This document shows positions 12,341 to 24,415 of a stretch of 64,000 nt of DNA, piece by piece (the stretch's first letter is position 1; each line of letters opens with the position of its first letter). The notes beneath the pieces were generated by a model, which worked only from the letters and a program-made list of their open reading frames with translations, did no database searches and was not told the origin of the DNA. This DNA comes from Bretschneidera sinensis (Eukaryota; Streptophyta; Magnoliopsida; Brassicales; Akaniaceae). A program made the translations under genes and the position numbers. Location of the stretch: NCBI GenBank assembly GCA_023935145.1, contig CM043699.1, positions 142,024,036 through 142,088,035 on the forward strand, read 5' to 3'.

Positions 12341-13090
12341 AAATCCCTGTGCAATTTTTTTTCTATTCCTTTTTTCTCGCTCTAAATCTACCATATCTAA
12401 ATGGGTTTCTTCAGGCGTGGGTTTGAGAGAGAAAGTATCGTTTGAGAGAGAGAGACGAGGAATAAAGAGATGATAATGGGTTTAAGACTACGCAGAAGTT
12501 GAGGTTGACGATGACGGAGAGGAGAAACGAAATGGGCCAGGAGGATGGTAACGGTGACGACACCAATAAAGTGGACGGTGACAAAATGGGTGATGGTAAC
12601 GAAGAGAGGGGAGATGGGTTTCTGTTTCAGTTCATGGTGACGGAGTGTTAGACGAGAGAGAAGGTGAGCTGGGTAAGGAGGAGTGGGTTTCACGGTGAGC
12701 TTTTGGGTAAGGAGGATGGCGAGAGTGGAGAGATGCAGAAGAGAGAGAGGGGAGAGATGCAAGAGAGAGATGAGACTCTCAAAAGAGAGAGAACACTCCA
12801 TCGATCGAGAGCAGTGAGCAGAAGGCAGAGAGCAGTGTTTAGGTGCTGCAAAATTGAAAACGAATATTGAAAACTCCAATTGGGAGTTGCGTAAAATCAG
12901 TGTTTGAACACTGAAATAATGAAAACTGTTTTTAAAAACTACTTCTCAAAACTATTAGCCAAACATGTCTACAGAAATTTGAAAACTGTTTTTGGGTTTT
13001 GAACACTGAAAAATCCAAAAACCCTTTCCAAACATACCCTTAAAAATTATTTTTGGGTTTTGAACACTGGAAAGGGTTTTAAACATACCC

Positions 13091-13735
13091 ATGGTTATCT
13101 AGGTCAAAGGAAAGAAACCAAACTCAAAAAAATTGTTAAGACAAACAAGACTTCCTGTAGACTTTAAAGAAAAAAAATTAATAAAATAATGATACTAAGA
13201 TATAGTAGGACAAGAGGAGAAATGGGCGGGATAGACTACTTTGTTGTAAACAAATTTGCAGTATATTGCTTTTGCATATAGATTTGGACAATTTAAATTT
13301 TAGGATTTAGTGAGGACTACATTATATTCAAAATTTATGTATATTGTAAGTGTTATTTTACAACTTTTTACAGTAGGGGGGTTGATCCTGAAATGAGCAT
13401 GATTTGATCGAAAGCTTGCCTTCGAGTTTAGGTCTCCCTCATCTGCAAAGAAAAAAATGAAAAATTCTTTGATTCCCTGGATGCAAATCAAGCAAATCTC
13501 TTAATTTGCACAATTAGAAACTTGACTAGTAATTTTTAGTAATTTCATTAGTAATGACAGCTGTGTATGTAAGACATTATTAATAAAATTCTTAAAAATT
13601 ACCAGTTAAGTTTTCATCTGGTATAATCAAAAATTCATTAAAAAAAGGGACTGTATTAAAAAAAACAAAAACTGACTCCAAAAATGGATATTTTCGGCGG
13701 GATCCCACATCATGAGATACAATCATGGAAACTAA
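13091..13735. repeat. Segmental duplication copy A, right arm
   Basis: Blocks such as gttatctaggtc, the stretch around gcttgccttcgagttta and gatattttcggcgggatccc have counterparts at about 15,880-16,130 in the same order. Non-coding. Confidence 0.6.
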
Positions 13736-14039
13736 TTAATCAATTAAGTACAAAAAATAATAATTTAATTTTAAAATGTTGAAAATATTGTTTTCTACTA
13801 TAATATATGAAAAATAGTGTGTAATATAATATATAGTTCAATTAAAGTAAAAGATTTAAAAGATTATAAAAAAAAATTATAATCTCCCAAGACATAAGCT
13901 CACAACATAAATCGTTATCACACGAGAACGGTGTCGTAGGGCTTTTTGCCTTTGAATGACATGGTGGTTTGTGTCATGCGTGCCTACCAATATTATTCGA
14001 TCACTCTTTTTGTTAATTCGTTTCTCTTTTTTTTTTCTT

Positions 14040-16130
14040 TTCCCTACATTTCTCTTTTTGTTCAGTTGAAGTCCTCCCCCAACTTCTAAAACTATCTTAA
14101 CAATAAAAAATTAATTAACTTGTAATTATCTCTTGATTAGTTAAAAAATGTATGATTTATTTAACTGTAAATTTAAAAAGCTTTTGCTTGGAACTAAATT
14201 ATTGTTTTTCAGAAAAGAATGTCCATCTTCTAAACAACCTTGGTAAAAATGGTGTTTATGAATCGTTAATGTGAATGTGATTTGGTTATAATTCAATTGA
14301 TAATTACATATTTTTTTTATAAAAAAAATCTTGAATTCCAATCTCTTCACCCAAACTATAATAAATAAATAAATTGTTAATTTGAAAAATATAATTTGTC
14401 GATGACCTAAAGACTAACATTGAAACTGTTGTATGATTTATAAATCTCCTTAATCCCCATGGAATCACCTATTTCTCTTCCTTGATTCTCCTTTAGATAA
14501 GATTTTCCCTACTTCTCCTCCTTTATTCTCCTTTAGGCAAGAGTTTCCCAATGTTTAAAAAAATGATGTAATATTTTAGGGTTGAAAATAAGAGGGGATC
14601 TAGTTTATGTTTTATATAGTAAACCGATGGTCCACTCATCAAAGGTCTAAAGGACTACTATGACTTATACTAGCTATAACCCATATTAAGCACATTATAA
14701 TATTAAGCCCGTTGTAAATAGATTGATTTATTGGATTCCATTTATGTCTCACTTTATAAACTAACACTTAACCATCAGAATAAATCACTAATATTTCATT
14801 ATGAAAGACAACACCACCTATTTACCATTACTTCACCATGTAAGCATGTACAAAATTAGTGCTTGATAGTAAAAGCACTTGTATCATATGTTATCCACAT
14901 ATTTCTCATCACTTGACTATATAAATATGTACAAAATTAGTGTTTGACATTAAAAGCACTCATATCATATAGTATCCACTTATTAAGCATGTAAAAAAAT
15001 AGTGATAGACACTATAAGCACTTGCATCATATATTATCCACATATTTCTCATCACTTGATCACATAAGCATATACAAAACTATAAAATTAGCGTTTGACA
15101 ACATAAGCAAGTACAAAAAGAATATCATAGCACTACAAAAAAAGGTGGATTCCAAAATAATACATTTCCCAACACAACTCATTATGAATTTTTTTTCTTT
15201 TCCCATCGACCTTTGCTTTGCTTGAAGAACCCGAACTTGGGGATTCCTAACTTTGAATCAACCTTCTATACCTCCTCGCAGTAGTAGCAACCAGTAAACT
15301 CTCTTGTGTAGGCCTTGTTGGTGTTGCAGTAGGCCTTGTTGGTGCTGCAGTAGGCTCTGTTTGTGCTATAGTAGGTCATGTGAGTGCTACACTCACCTTT
15401 TTCTTTTTCTCCTAATTCAAACAAAAACATAAGCATATTTTTTTATAAGTAACAAAAACATAAGCCCCTACTTAAATATATAAATAAAATATTTAAATAA
15501 GGTTATATATGTAACTCAATTGACTCAAATTCCCTACATCTTTCTCTCGTGTTTTACTTTCTCGTTATCCCACTAAGATTTAACTTCTCTACTCTTGCTA
15601 TCTTTTTTATCTTTAATCAATGTTTTTCTCTCATACTATTCAACTCAAGACTTAACTTTTTCACTCTTTTTATTTTTCTTATCGTCAACCCATATTAATT
15701 TTTTTTCTTCAAGTTACTGGAAATGATCTTAACCCTTTATTAAATAATCTTAAGTCTTTCAAAAAAAATGAAATAGTCCTAACATCATAACTCGGTTCAA
15801 TTACAAGAAATTAATTAATGTCATTGCCATAACTAATAAGACCGATCAAGTGAGAAAAAAAAAATAGAAGATAAGAGGTATGGTTATCTAAATAAAATAA
15901 AAACATAAAAAACAATTCAGAATAGAATATTCTTAACTTATGATAATAGAATATTCTTAACACGCCTTCATGAAGACTTTATAGGAGGACAAAAAGAGAA
16001 ATGGACATGATTGATCGAACGCTTGCCTTTGGGTTTAGGCCTTCCTCCCCTTAAAAGACAAACAAAAATTGACCCCAGAAAATGGATATTTTCAGCAGGA
16101 TCCCATCATCATGACATACAATAATGGAAA
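14040..16130. repeat. Segmental duplication copy B (carries the empty sites)
   Basis: This segment is collinear with copy A (about 740-13735) but lacks both large insertions. Around 14,130-14,370 it aligns with 758-828 joined to 8767-8960. Around 15,770-16,130 it aligns with 9120-9223 joined to 13091-13735. Copy B has its own private insertion, about 14,440-15,740, which includes a second copy of the 4626-5295 repeat. No gene is present. Confidence 0.6.
14771..15464. repeat. Dispersed repeat, copy 2
   Basis: This is the same family and orientation as 4626-5295, starting aaccatcagaataaatcac and ending at a T-run plus ataagtaac. The coding tail on the minus strand has an in-frame TAG where copy 1 has TTG, so this copy is more decayed. 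It also has one additional Thr/Pro-rich repeat unit (two near-identical ggccttgttggtg segments). Confidence 0.65.
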
Positions 16131-16203
16131 CTAAAAATAGTATTAAACAATGAACTCCACCATACCTAGTGAACGACGGGAACTGAGAAATTATTGTTTG
16201 CGT

Positions 16204-16358
16204 AGTGTAAAATTTATTTTTCTATTAAATAAAAATTTGATTTATAATTTTTTAAAATTTAATTGATAATATTTATTCATCTTCAATTAATATTAACAAT
16301 AAAACTTTTAAATAAATTATCAATTAAATTTTTACCTCAATATAAAAATAAGTTTTAC
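16204..16358. repeat. AT-rich fold-back MITE
   Basis: The left arm gtaaaatttatttttctatt is mirrored by an inverted arm at about 16320-16358, giving a hairpin of about 155 bp upstream of PAP15. Confidence 0.45.
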
Positions 16359-16359
16359 T

Positions 16360-17239
16360 TCAAATACAGATAAAATTATCTCACATGAATTAAGTTCAAA
16401 CAAAAAGAAAACATCAAGTGAATTCATAAATGAATTTTTTTAATATACATCCATTCGAAAAATTCTTGGTTATGTTTGGATTTTGTAAAATCGAGGAATT
16501 TTTTTTAAATGAAAAAAAGGAAAATCTTAATTTTTTTATTTGAAATTCATTTTCTCATTTTTTTTTTCATGTTGTGTTATTTTTTTTCTAAATGTTTCTT
16601 TGATATTCAAACAGAAAAAAAAAATGTTTCCTTTTTTGTATTTCATTTCTCTTGTCTAAATAATTTAAACTTACCTATCTAATAGTTGTAAACCATATCA
16701 TCTAAGAATTTCTTAAATAAATTTGATCTACGAGTAGTTGTGAAAGAGCTCATTTTGTCCAAATCCATCTCTTTCTCAGCTTTTTTTTCTTTCATTTGCT
16801 CTATCAAATTTTGAACCTCCCTTTTCAATTTTTATGATCTGGTTTGGGAGAATTTATAAAATATTTTTTTTTTGTATATAGACAAAAATTAAGTTAAACA
16901 ATTTAAACAATATAGTAATTTTTTTTTATTAATTTAACACTTACATTAAAAAATTGTTTTCACAATTATATGTCTTATCAAACATAAAAAGTTAATTTCA
17001 CAACAGTTTTAGCAAAAAATTATTCTGAAAAGCATTCTAACAGAGAAACGGAAACTATTGGTAGCCCATACGGTACCCTTTTGCCACGCAAGAGCTCACC
17101 ATTGTAAAAGCTATGACATTGTCCCTCAAGTTGCCCACTTTATACGTTTCATTCTCTTCCTCTTCAAATCCTTCGCCCCCTTCTCTGTCTCTGTCTCTGT
17201 TCTGTTAAAGTTTCATGCAAAGTCAAAGGCCAATCATAA
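16360..17239. other. PAP15 upstream region
   Basis: AT-rich with long A and T runs. From about 17,100 the sequence becomes pyrimidine-rich (ctgtctctgtctctgt at 17,185-17,200), as expected of a 5' UTR. No convincing TATA box was fixed. Confidence 0.35.
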
Positions 17240-20200
17240 ATGGGTTTGCAATTGGTTTCATTAATGTCTGTCATTGCTCTCATCATCTCTGTTTCAGTGC
17301 TACTGAACAACTCAGCCTTGCTGCTTGTTCATGGTGTAATCCCAACAACACTTGATGGACCTTTCAAGCCTGTTACTGTCCCTCTTGATAAGAGCTTTCG
17401 CGGTAAGGCAGAAGACTTGCCTGATACAGATCCCCGCGTTCAAAGGACTGTTACAGGTTTTCAGCCTGAACAAATCTCTATCTCTCTCTCTGCAACTTAT
17501 CACTCTGTTTGGATTTCTTGGGTCACAGGTATTTACCAGCTCTTATTTTTGCATTTCTATAGATTTCAATTTGATTTTTTATTTTTTATAGTCCTATATT
17601 TAATTAAGCAGATAAGATGAATATTACTAATATTAATTCAGAACATGGTACACCAAGTTAAAAATAGCTTCATCTATCAGATATGGAACAATGCGCCTTT
17701 CTTTTTCCTTTTTTTGAAGCAAAAAAAGGTTTTGCAGTTTTGCCTGCCTCGCTTCTAAGCAGAAGTTTTGCTTTCAAAGTTAGAACTTCAAAGAAAATAA
17801 ATTAAGGTCCAAGAAGGATGTTTTGCACTGCGTGCGTGTAAGAATTTCCCAAGGTACTGTGAATGGATGATGACGTGACATATTTTAGTGGAGAGCAACG
17901 TGTAGAGCATTAACTAATGCTCATTTAGTGGAGCAATGACTCAGAGACATACATCTTATCAAATGTAATGTAATGAAATGAAAGTGTTTTAATTTTTAAT
18001 GAAATTTAAAAAATGTTTTATGTTACCAAACAGAGTAGTTTAATCCATTGATGGAGATGCCCATAGAATCTACTTAATTTGTCTAGAAATTTTTAGTGTC
18101 CTAATTTGTTTATTAAGACTAATATTTGTTGCTTTTGGATTGTCACTACTTCTTTCTAAATTTGGTTGCTTGTTAATTTTATGCTAATTAAATTGAATTT
18201 GCAGGGGATTTCCAAATTGGTGACAAAATAAAACCATTAGATCCCAAAACTGTTGCAAGCGTTGTTCGATATGGGATTTGCAGATTCCCATTGACTCATC
18301 AAGCTCAGGGTTATTCTCTTGTTTATAATCAGCTTTATCCTTTTGAAGGCCTCCAAAACTACACTTCTGGAATTATACATCATGTTTGTCTCAAAGGTAT
18401 AATAAATTTCCCTCTTTTATAGGAGAGATTCTTGGGTGCATCGGGTGTAACTTGCATAGGGTGCATGCCGGTCGTACAATAAGAGAAGTCTCTCTCTAGT
18501 GACGACCCGCGTACATCCAAAAATTTCACCTTTTATAGTTCCTTTTGTAATGGATTTTATTATTAAAGCAAACTATTTGATTGAGATATATGTTAATAAT
18601 AGAACAATATACTTGCCTCAATGTGCTCAACATATGTTTGTCTCGTTGTCTCTGTGTGCTATGGTTCATTGTGAATGATTCGAGACCTTTCAATCACACG
18701 AATTATAAACAAAAAGAAAAAAAGACAAGATTTACCTAAGTTCACCCAAAATAAGGCTACGTCTTGCAAAAAGTTTTTTATTATCAACCTCACAAATCTC
18801 TCGTTCTAATGTATGCTCAGTACATAAAAGAGTATTTATATGCAAATTAAGACATTTCAACTCATGTACATGGCTGAAAGTTTTAGGGGGCGTTGCCCCC
18901 TAACCTCGTGTTTGTCCGGGGTTTTACAGATCTAGTCTCGTGAAATATGCACCAACTCTAACGCATTATTCTCTCAGTTAGGTCCGGCAAGTTGTATACC
19001 AGTACTTGGAGTCATTTGGCCATGAAAAAAAATACTGTCTTTGTTTCATTTGTAGATAACTTGTGTAGTAAATTTAGTGTTGGACTAGTACTCAATGAGA
19101 TTCCTTCCTTCGATCAGCTAGTAGTTTCTGCATGGTAGAACTGATACAAGGGAAGTGATTGAGACTTGAGAGTGTATGTAGTCTTGGTTTGAATGCTTAT
19201 TACTTGTTGATGACCTTGTTCTCCATAATGTTTTATAGTCACCCGAGTGATGAATTGCATAATTTCTTGGGCGTTGTTTTTGTTCTGGTGTTGTGTGTTG
19301 TTAGAATTCAGTAAATTGTGAACATGAGCATATACTTTGGCATTACATATCCGGTATGTTACTCTGCAGGGCTGAGACCTGACACCATATACTATTATCA
19401 ATGTGGAGATCCTTCAATCCCAGCTATGAGTCAAGTTCATTATTTTAGGACAATGCCAGTTTCTGGTCCCAAGAGTTACCCCAGGAGAATAGGAGTGGTT
19501 GGAGATCTGGGTCTTACTTATAATACGACTTCGACTGTCAGTCATCTGATGAGCAACCATCCTGATCTTATTTTGTTGGTTGGGGATGTAAGTTATGCTA
19601 ACTTGTATCTCACCAATGGAACTGGGACTGATTGCTACACTTGCTCGTTCTCGCAAACGCCCATTCATGAAACCTACCAGCCTCGTTGGGATTATTGGGG
19701 AAGGTGAAATTACAACTTCTCTGTACTAAGATACTATCCTTTGAATTATTTTATTTTGATATGAAATTGAGAATGATGACTGGTGAGTAGGTTCTTGATT
19801 TGTGATGGTTAATTAAAAGAAAATGGAGTGGTTTTCTAACAGGAAATAGGCTTAGTCTAGTTTATGAATCAAGCAGATGAATTTAACTGATTGAGCAAAA
19901 CATGGAGTTTCAAAGACATTTTTAACAAAATTATAAAAAAAAGGTAGTGTTTTAACAATGAATTTTATCTAGTCTACAGTATAATGAAATGTCTATATAG
20001 TTTTAGCTATGAATTACTAGAGAAATTCTTGCATAGGCCGCGCCTAATTAGGCTTGCCCAATCATAATGCGCTACCTCAGTTCTTACCCCACACATATAT
20101 TGACAACAGTACGACACATTGTAATTGGCTCTGCCCTATGCAAGAATTTCTTGAACTTGGCTATAGATTTGGGTGATTGATATGCATGACAAACTTAGGA

Positions 20201-21866
20201 GACATGTCAACTGACTCAACTCACATAATCAACCATTCTCTGTATATTCAAAGAAATAACACAGTTCATTTGTTGGAAATTGATTTCTGTTAATTTTTCA
20301 ACCTTTTGTTTTGGTTAAACCAAACCCGACAGAGACAGTGGTGTTTCCATTTTCTCTGTCTGGTTTTATATAGCATTGTCTTAAAATTAGAAGTGATTAA
20401 ACTCAATGAATCATCATGGAACATTTGCTGTCAGATATATGCAGCCACTATCGTCAAATGTTCCTATAATGGTGGTAGAAGGGAACCATGAGATAGAGGA
20501 ACAGGCTGGAAATCAGACATTTGTTGCTTACAGTTCTCGATTTGCATTCCCATCGAAGGAGAGTGGATCTCCATCCACGTTCTACTACTCTTTCAACGCA
20601 GGCGGCATTCATTTTATAATGCTTGGTGCCTACATTTCCTATGACAAGTCAGGTGAACTCATGGGTTCAAGCTTTTTCCATCTGTTTAGCTTCTGATCAT
20701 CTATTTTACACGAGATTGTTTCCATACATACTATGATTGATGACACTACCATTTTCCCTGTTAAAGAGCCAAAAGTGAAAAAAGAAAACAATGTTACTTT
20801 GTTTAATTACCATGTAGTGAAATTCTCTAATTCCTCCATTACAGGGGATCAATACAGGTGGTTAGAGAGAGATCTGGCTAAAGTTGATAGGAAAGTGACT
20901 CCATGGTTGGTGGCCACATGGCATCCTCCTTGGTACAGCACATACAAGGCTCATTACAGAGAGGCAGAATGCATGAGGGTAGCAATGGAAGATTTACTGT
21001 ATAAATATGGTGTTGACGTGGTCTTCAATGGACATGTAAGTCAATTTCATACCTCACTGTGGCTGTTTTTGCTAGCTTTACATATCGCCACTTCATTTTT
21101 TACTGCCGCATTTCAACTGAGAGTTTCAAATTATACCATAAATTGTCATGCTGCTGCATATATTGGCATCCATTTATTGGCAGAGTTTAGGATAATTAAT
21201 TACCTGCATAAAGGGGCTGATGATTTTTCTTATTTAACAAACAACAATCAACAGGTTCATGCCTATGAAAGATCAAACCGAGTATACAACTACCGTTTGG
21301 ATCCATGTGGACCGGTCTATATCACAGTTGGTGATGGTGGAAATCGAGAGAAGATGGCAATTGAGCATGCTGATGAACATGGTAACTGTCCAGAGCCTTC
21401 TACCACACCAGATAAATATATGGGTGGCTTCTGTGCATTAAATTTTACATCAGGCCCTGCAAAGGGTAAGTTCTGCTGGGACAGGCAACCTGATTATAGT
21501 GCATATAGAGAAAGTAGCTTCGGCCATGGGATTCTAGAGGTACTTTCTCTCTCTCCATCTCCTCGCTCTAATACACACAATGTTCAAAAACCCTTTATTG
21601 AATTCTTTGCTATGAAGGTAATACTAATAAACAGAAACATCCTAAAAAACTATCAAGGTTTTCGGGTAGCCTGAACTAGTTTTCTATCAAGATTGTTCAA
21701 ATCAGACCACAACCTGAAGGCAATATGTGGATTGCAGATGAAAAATGAGACTCATGCTTTGTGGACTTGGCACCGTAACCAGAATTCATACAACAGTGCT
21801 GGTGATATAATTTACATTGTAAGACAGCCTGATAGGTGCCCTTTTGAACCAAAGGTGAGCTATTAA
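17240..21866 (+). CDS. PAP15: Purple acid phosphatase, PAP15-type (phytase-like)
   Basis: Seven exons join in frame: 17240-17528, 18205-18396, 19370-19703, 20435-20652, 20845-21035, 21255-21539 and 21738-21866. All introns are GT-AG and the product is 545 aa. The N-terminus is a hydrophobic signal peptide, then the fibronectin-like PAP domain with DGPFKPVTVPLD and DLPDTDPRVQR, then the metallophosphatase domain. Metal-binding motifs are complete: GDLG (205-208), GDVSYAN (232-238, with the Fe-ligand Tyr), GNHE (288-291), ATWHPPW and GHVHAYER. The family hydrolyses phosphate esters at a dinuclear Fe-metal centre, is secreted or vacuolar, and the PAP15 branch includes phytases. The last codons (FEPKVSY) differ from relatives, and the stop lies just before a MITE. 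The PAP15 subgroup is assigned by remembered similarity along the whole length. Confidence 0.92.
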
Positions 21867-21867
21867 A

Positions 21868-22352
21868 GTTTGGAAAACAAATGTTTGAGTAACAGTTTTA
21901 TGTTTTTAATTTTTAAAAAATGTTTTTCAAAATGAAAATTGAAAACAGTTTTTTAATGTTTGGATAACTGTATCTCGAAAACTATTTCCAAAACAGAAAA
22001 CAATGAAATGTTGTTTGGATAATCTTATTTTGAAAACTGTTTTGATACACTTTGTAATTATTTTTAGTTTTGAGTTTAAATTTAAAATCTATATTAATTT
22101 TATTTCTCATATTTATTAAATATTTAAAAATAATTAATATTATTTTATTTTCAAAATTTTAATATTTTTTATATACCATGAAGAAAGAATGAAACAGAGA
22201 AGTAAACACTGATTTTAGAGTTATTTTTCGAAAATTATGTCAGAAAACATCAATTTAGAGTTTTTAGAAAACAGTTTTAGAAAATTGCTTTTAAAAGCTG
22301 TTTGTCAAACATAGAAAATAATTTTTGAAAACTGTTTCCAAATATAGCACAA
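21868..22352. mobile_element. MITE related to the ends of the 9224-13090 element
   Basis: Internal sequence (tgtttggataactgta, gaaatgttgtttggataat, taattaatattattttatt) closely matches 9295-9560 in the same order. The right side, inverted, repeats the tatgtttg..aacag motif of the left, giving imperfect TIRs. It starts within a few bases of the PAP15 stop codon, so it probably forms part of that gene's 3' UTR. Confidence 0.6.
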
Positions 22353-23737
22353 TTTTCCCCAAATACTTTATCTAGAATGCAACTTTGCTCTTGGATCCAA
22401 TTTTCCAATTTTTAGTAAAATGATTCAATACTCTTTCCTCTCTTCCTGGGTCTCACATGAAATTATTTCAGTATATCCATATGAATGCGAAAAGAATTGA
22501 GCAATATTAATTTTAGGAATACTAAAAATATTCTCTTTTATCTTATAAAAAAATATTCTCAATTTAAAATGTCATTATTGAAATATATCACTAGCTTACT
22601 AATTTGCTTTTTTTTTTTGTTTCCTTCTTTTTCTTTACTTTAAGGTTTCTTCAATTCTCGTATGAGTGATGAGCTCATACATAGAACCCCAGAGAAGTGA
22701 GAGGTAGAGAGAAGATTTAAGCAGAATATGGAATGCAAAGGAGCAATTGAATTTAGTCATTTTTATTTCTCTGAATTGTACGTTGAAGCAAAATTGATCC
22801 ATAGTAAGACTATGGTAATAGATCATTCTTTGCTAATTTTGCAATTTTTATTTATTTATATGAAATACCAAGATTCTATCATATTCAAAGGTGTTTTTTG
22901 GGTTCATCTAGAGGAACGGGTCGCTTTTTATGCCCCAGTGATAAACAACTCTAAGAATAATCCATGTCCAAATTAGCAAAAATACAAATCTTCATCATTT
23001 AGTTAGTTGTTGTTGTAATATCATTGCATTTTATAAATATTTATTACATGTTATCTGGTTTAATAATAACTAAAACTATTTAATTAATCATTTACGAGTT
23101 ACAATAATATAAAAATAAAAAGTCATATAAATATAAATTAATATTTAGAAAATTATGATTATAATTTACATACTCTAAAGTTAATAAAAGTATTAAAGTT
23201 TTTTTTAAAAATTTATTTATTTAAATTTTAATTATTATTATTTTATATTATTTTAATTAATTACTTATCATTGTTTTATTAGAATTTCAAAACACTTCAA
23301 CGTTTCAAAAAATTTACGTCCAGCATATCGGACTTACCCCTCGTCTTATTGAGGAGGCAAAACGGCTCCCCTAATTCTTTCCTTTTTTAAAACACTACTT
23401 TTGAGATTATTTATTAAATTTTGAGAATATAACAAAAACAAATTATTGCACAATCAAATATAGGATATGAATCAATGGAACATTACATTAAAGGCCCAAT
23501 ACTACTAGTAGCCCCATTGGGCCAATGACTAGGTTTCTAACTATGGTCTAATTCAAATTGGTCCCAACCAGAACGCACACACTTAATGTGCAAATCACAC
23601 TTTATATCGCATTGAGTAAAAGCAAAATCTTTGTTCACAAAAAAGGACAAACCTAAAAAGGTAAAAACAAACAAAAACTATAAGAGAGTAACCAAATTCC
23701 AGCTCACGGGTCACACGAGAATTCTACTTAATAATAG
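22353..23737. other. Intergenic, AT-rich
   Basis: Long A/T runs and no open frame with recognisable content. No repeat partner was identified in the window. Confidence 0.4.
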
Positions 23738-23901
23738 GCGATGTTTAGATTTAGTTTAAAGTAAATTTTAAATTTTAATTAAATTTTATTAAATAATAAT
23801 TAAATATCAATTAATAGATAGTTTGGTTTGATTTAATTAAATTTTTAATAAATTTTAAAAATAAACTCTTAAAATTGAAAGTTGAACCCAAACATCACTA
23901 A
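23738..23901. repeat. Small TIR MITE
   Basis: The left end gcgatgtttagatttag is mirrored by gtgatgtttgggttcaa read from the right end. The roughly 130-bp AT-rich core has no coding content. TIR style and size suggest a Tourist- or Stowaway-like element, but the short target duplication is not clear. Confidence 0.5.
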
Positions 23902-24060
23902 TTTATTATTATTATTATTTTGACTCGTTAACAATTTATTAATACCCATCTAGGCATCTAAGTCCATATGATGCTGTTTGGAAGAAATTTAAACAAACTT
24001 AAATCAACTTACTTAAATCCTTTTAAAGTAAAACAATTGTTTTAAAAGGGATTTAAGCAG

Positions 24061-24172
24061 TGTTTAGGAGTTGATTAAATGTAACTTAAATTATCAAAAC
24101 TTAAAACTTTTATAATAAAAAACTTAAGTTTTGATGATTTAAGTTACAATTAAACAACTCACCAAACAAAGT
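24061..24172. repeat. Fold-back MITE with a stem of about 45 bp
   Basis: Left arm tgtaacttaaattatcaaaa (from about 24,080) and right arm, inverted, tgtaacttaaatcatcaaaa form an almost complete hairpin. A second palindrome (cttaaatccttttaaag ... gggatttaag) lies immediately left at 24,012-24,057. Confidence 0.6.
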
Positions 24173-24229
24173 CTTGAGCAAGTCCAAACAAGCAGCATCA
24201 TCATCTATCCATTCCATGCATCACTCTCG

Positions 24230-24415
24230 AACAAGTCCAATATTAATATAAATATTGGCTCGAGCTCGGTACGAGTTCGATAATATCTTATTGAATTGTT
24301 CGAGAGTTTTTTTGCGTTGAACTTTAAGATATTTAAACTCGACTCGATAAGCTAAACAAACATAATTTTTAAGCTTAAACTCATATTCGAGCTCGATTGA
24401 GACGAGTTTTGGCCA
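24230..24415. repeat. Member of a TCGAGCTCGA-rich dispersed repeat family
   Basis: Shares ttcgataatatcttat and many ctcgag/gttcga motifs with 48,630-49,220. No coding content. Confidence 0.5.

Larger units (their letters stand above)
9224..13090. mobile_element. Large TIR transposon carrying SR140/RRC1-like exon fragments
   Basis: The left end GGGCATGTTTGG (9224) is mirrored by GGGTATGTTT read on the minus strand from 13090. Flanking 8-mers agree at 6 of 8 (agagttat and atggttat), fitting an 8-bp target duplication. Subterminal sequence rich in gaaaactgtttt runs about 9240-9560 and 12880-13040. The 9240-9560 part is closely related to the short MITE at 21,868-22,352, which would be a deletion derivative. 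The right end is partly duplicated (two copies of a gggttttgaacactg segment). Inside are two exons of a splicing-factor gene (10830-11167) and unrecognised AT-rich DNA. Copy B lacks the whole insert near 15,880. Confidence 0.6.

Noticed and set aside
12397..12879. 160-codon minus-strand frame
   Set aside because: Low-complexity Ser/Leu/His sequence from GAGAGA-type repeats inside a transposon; no domain is visible.
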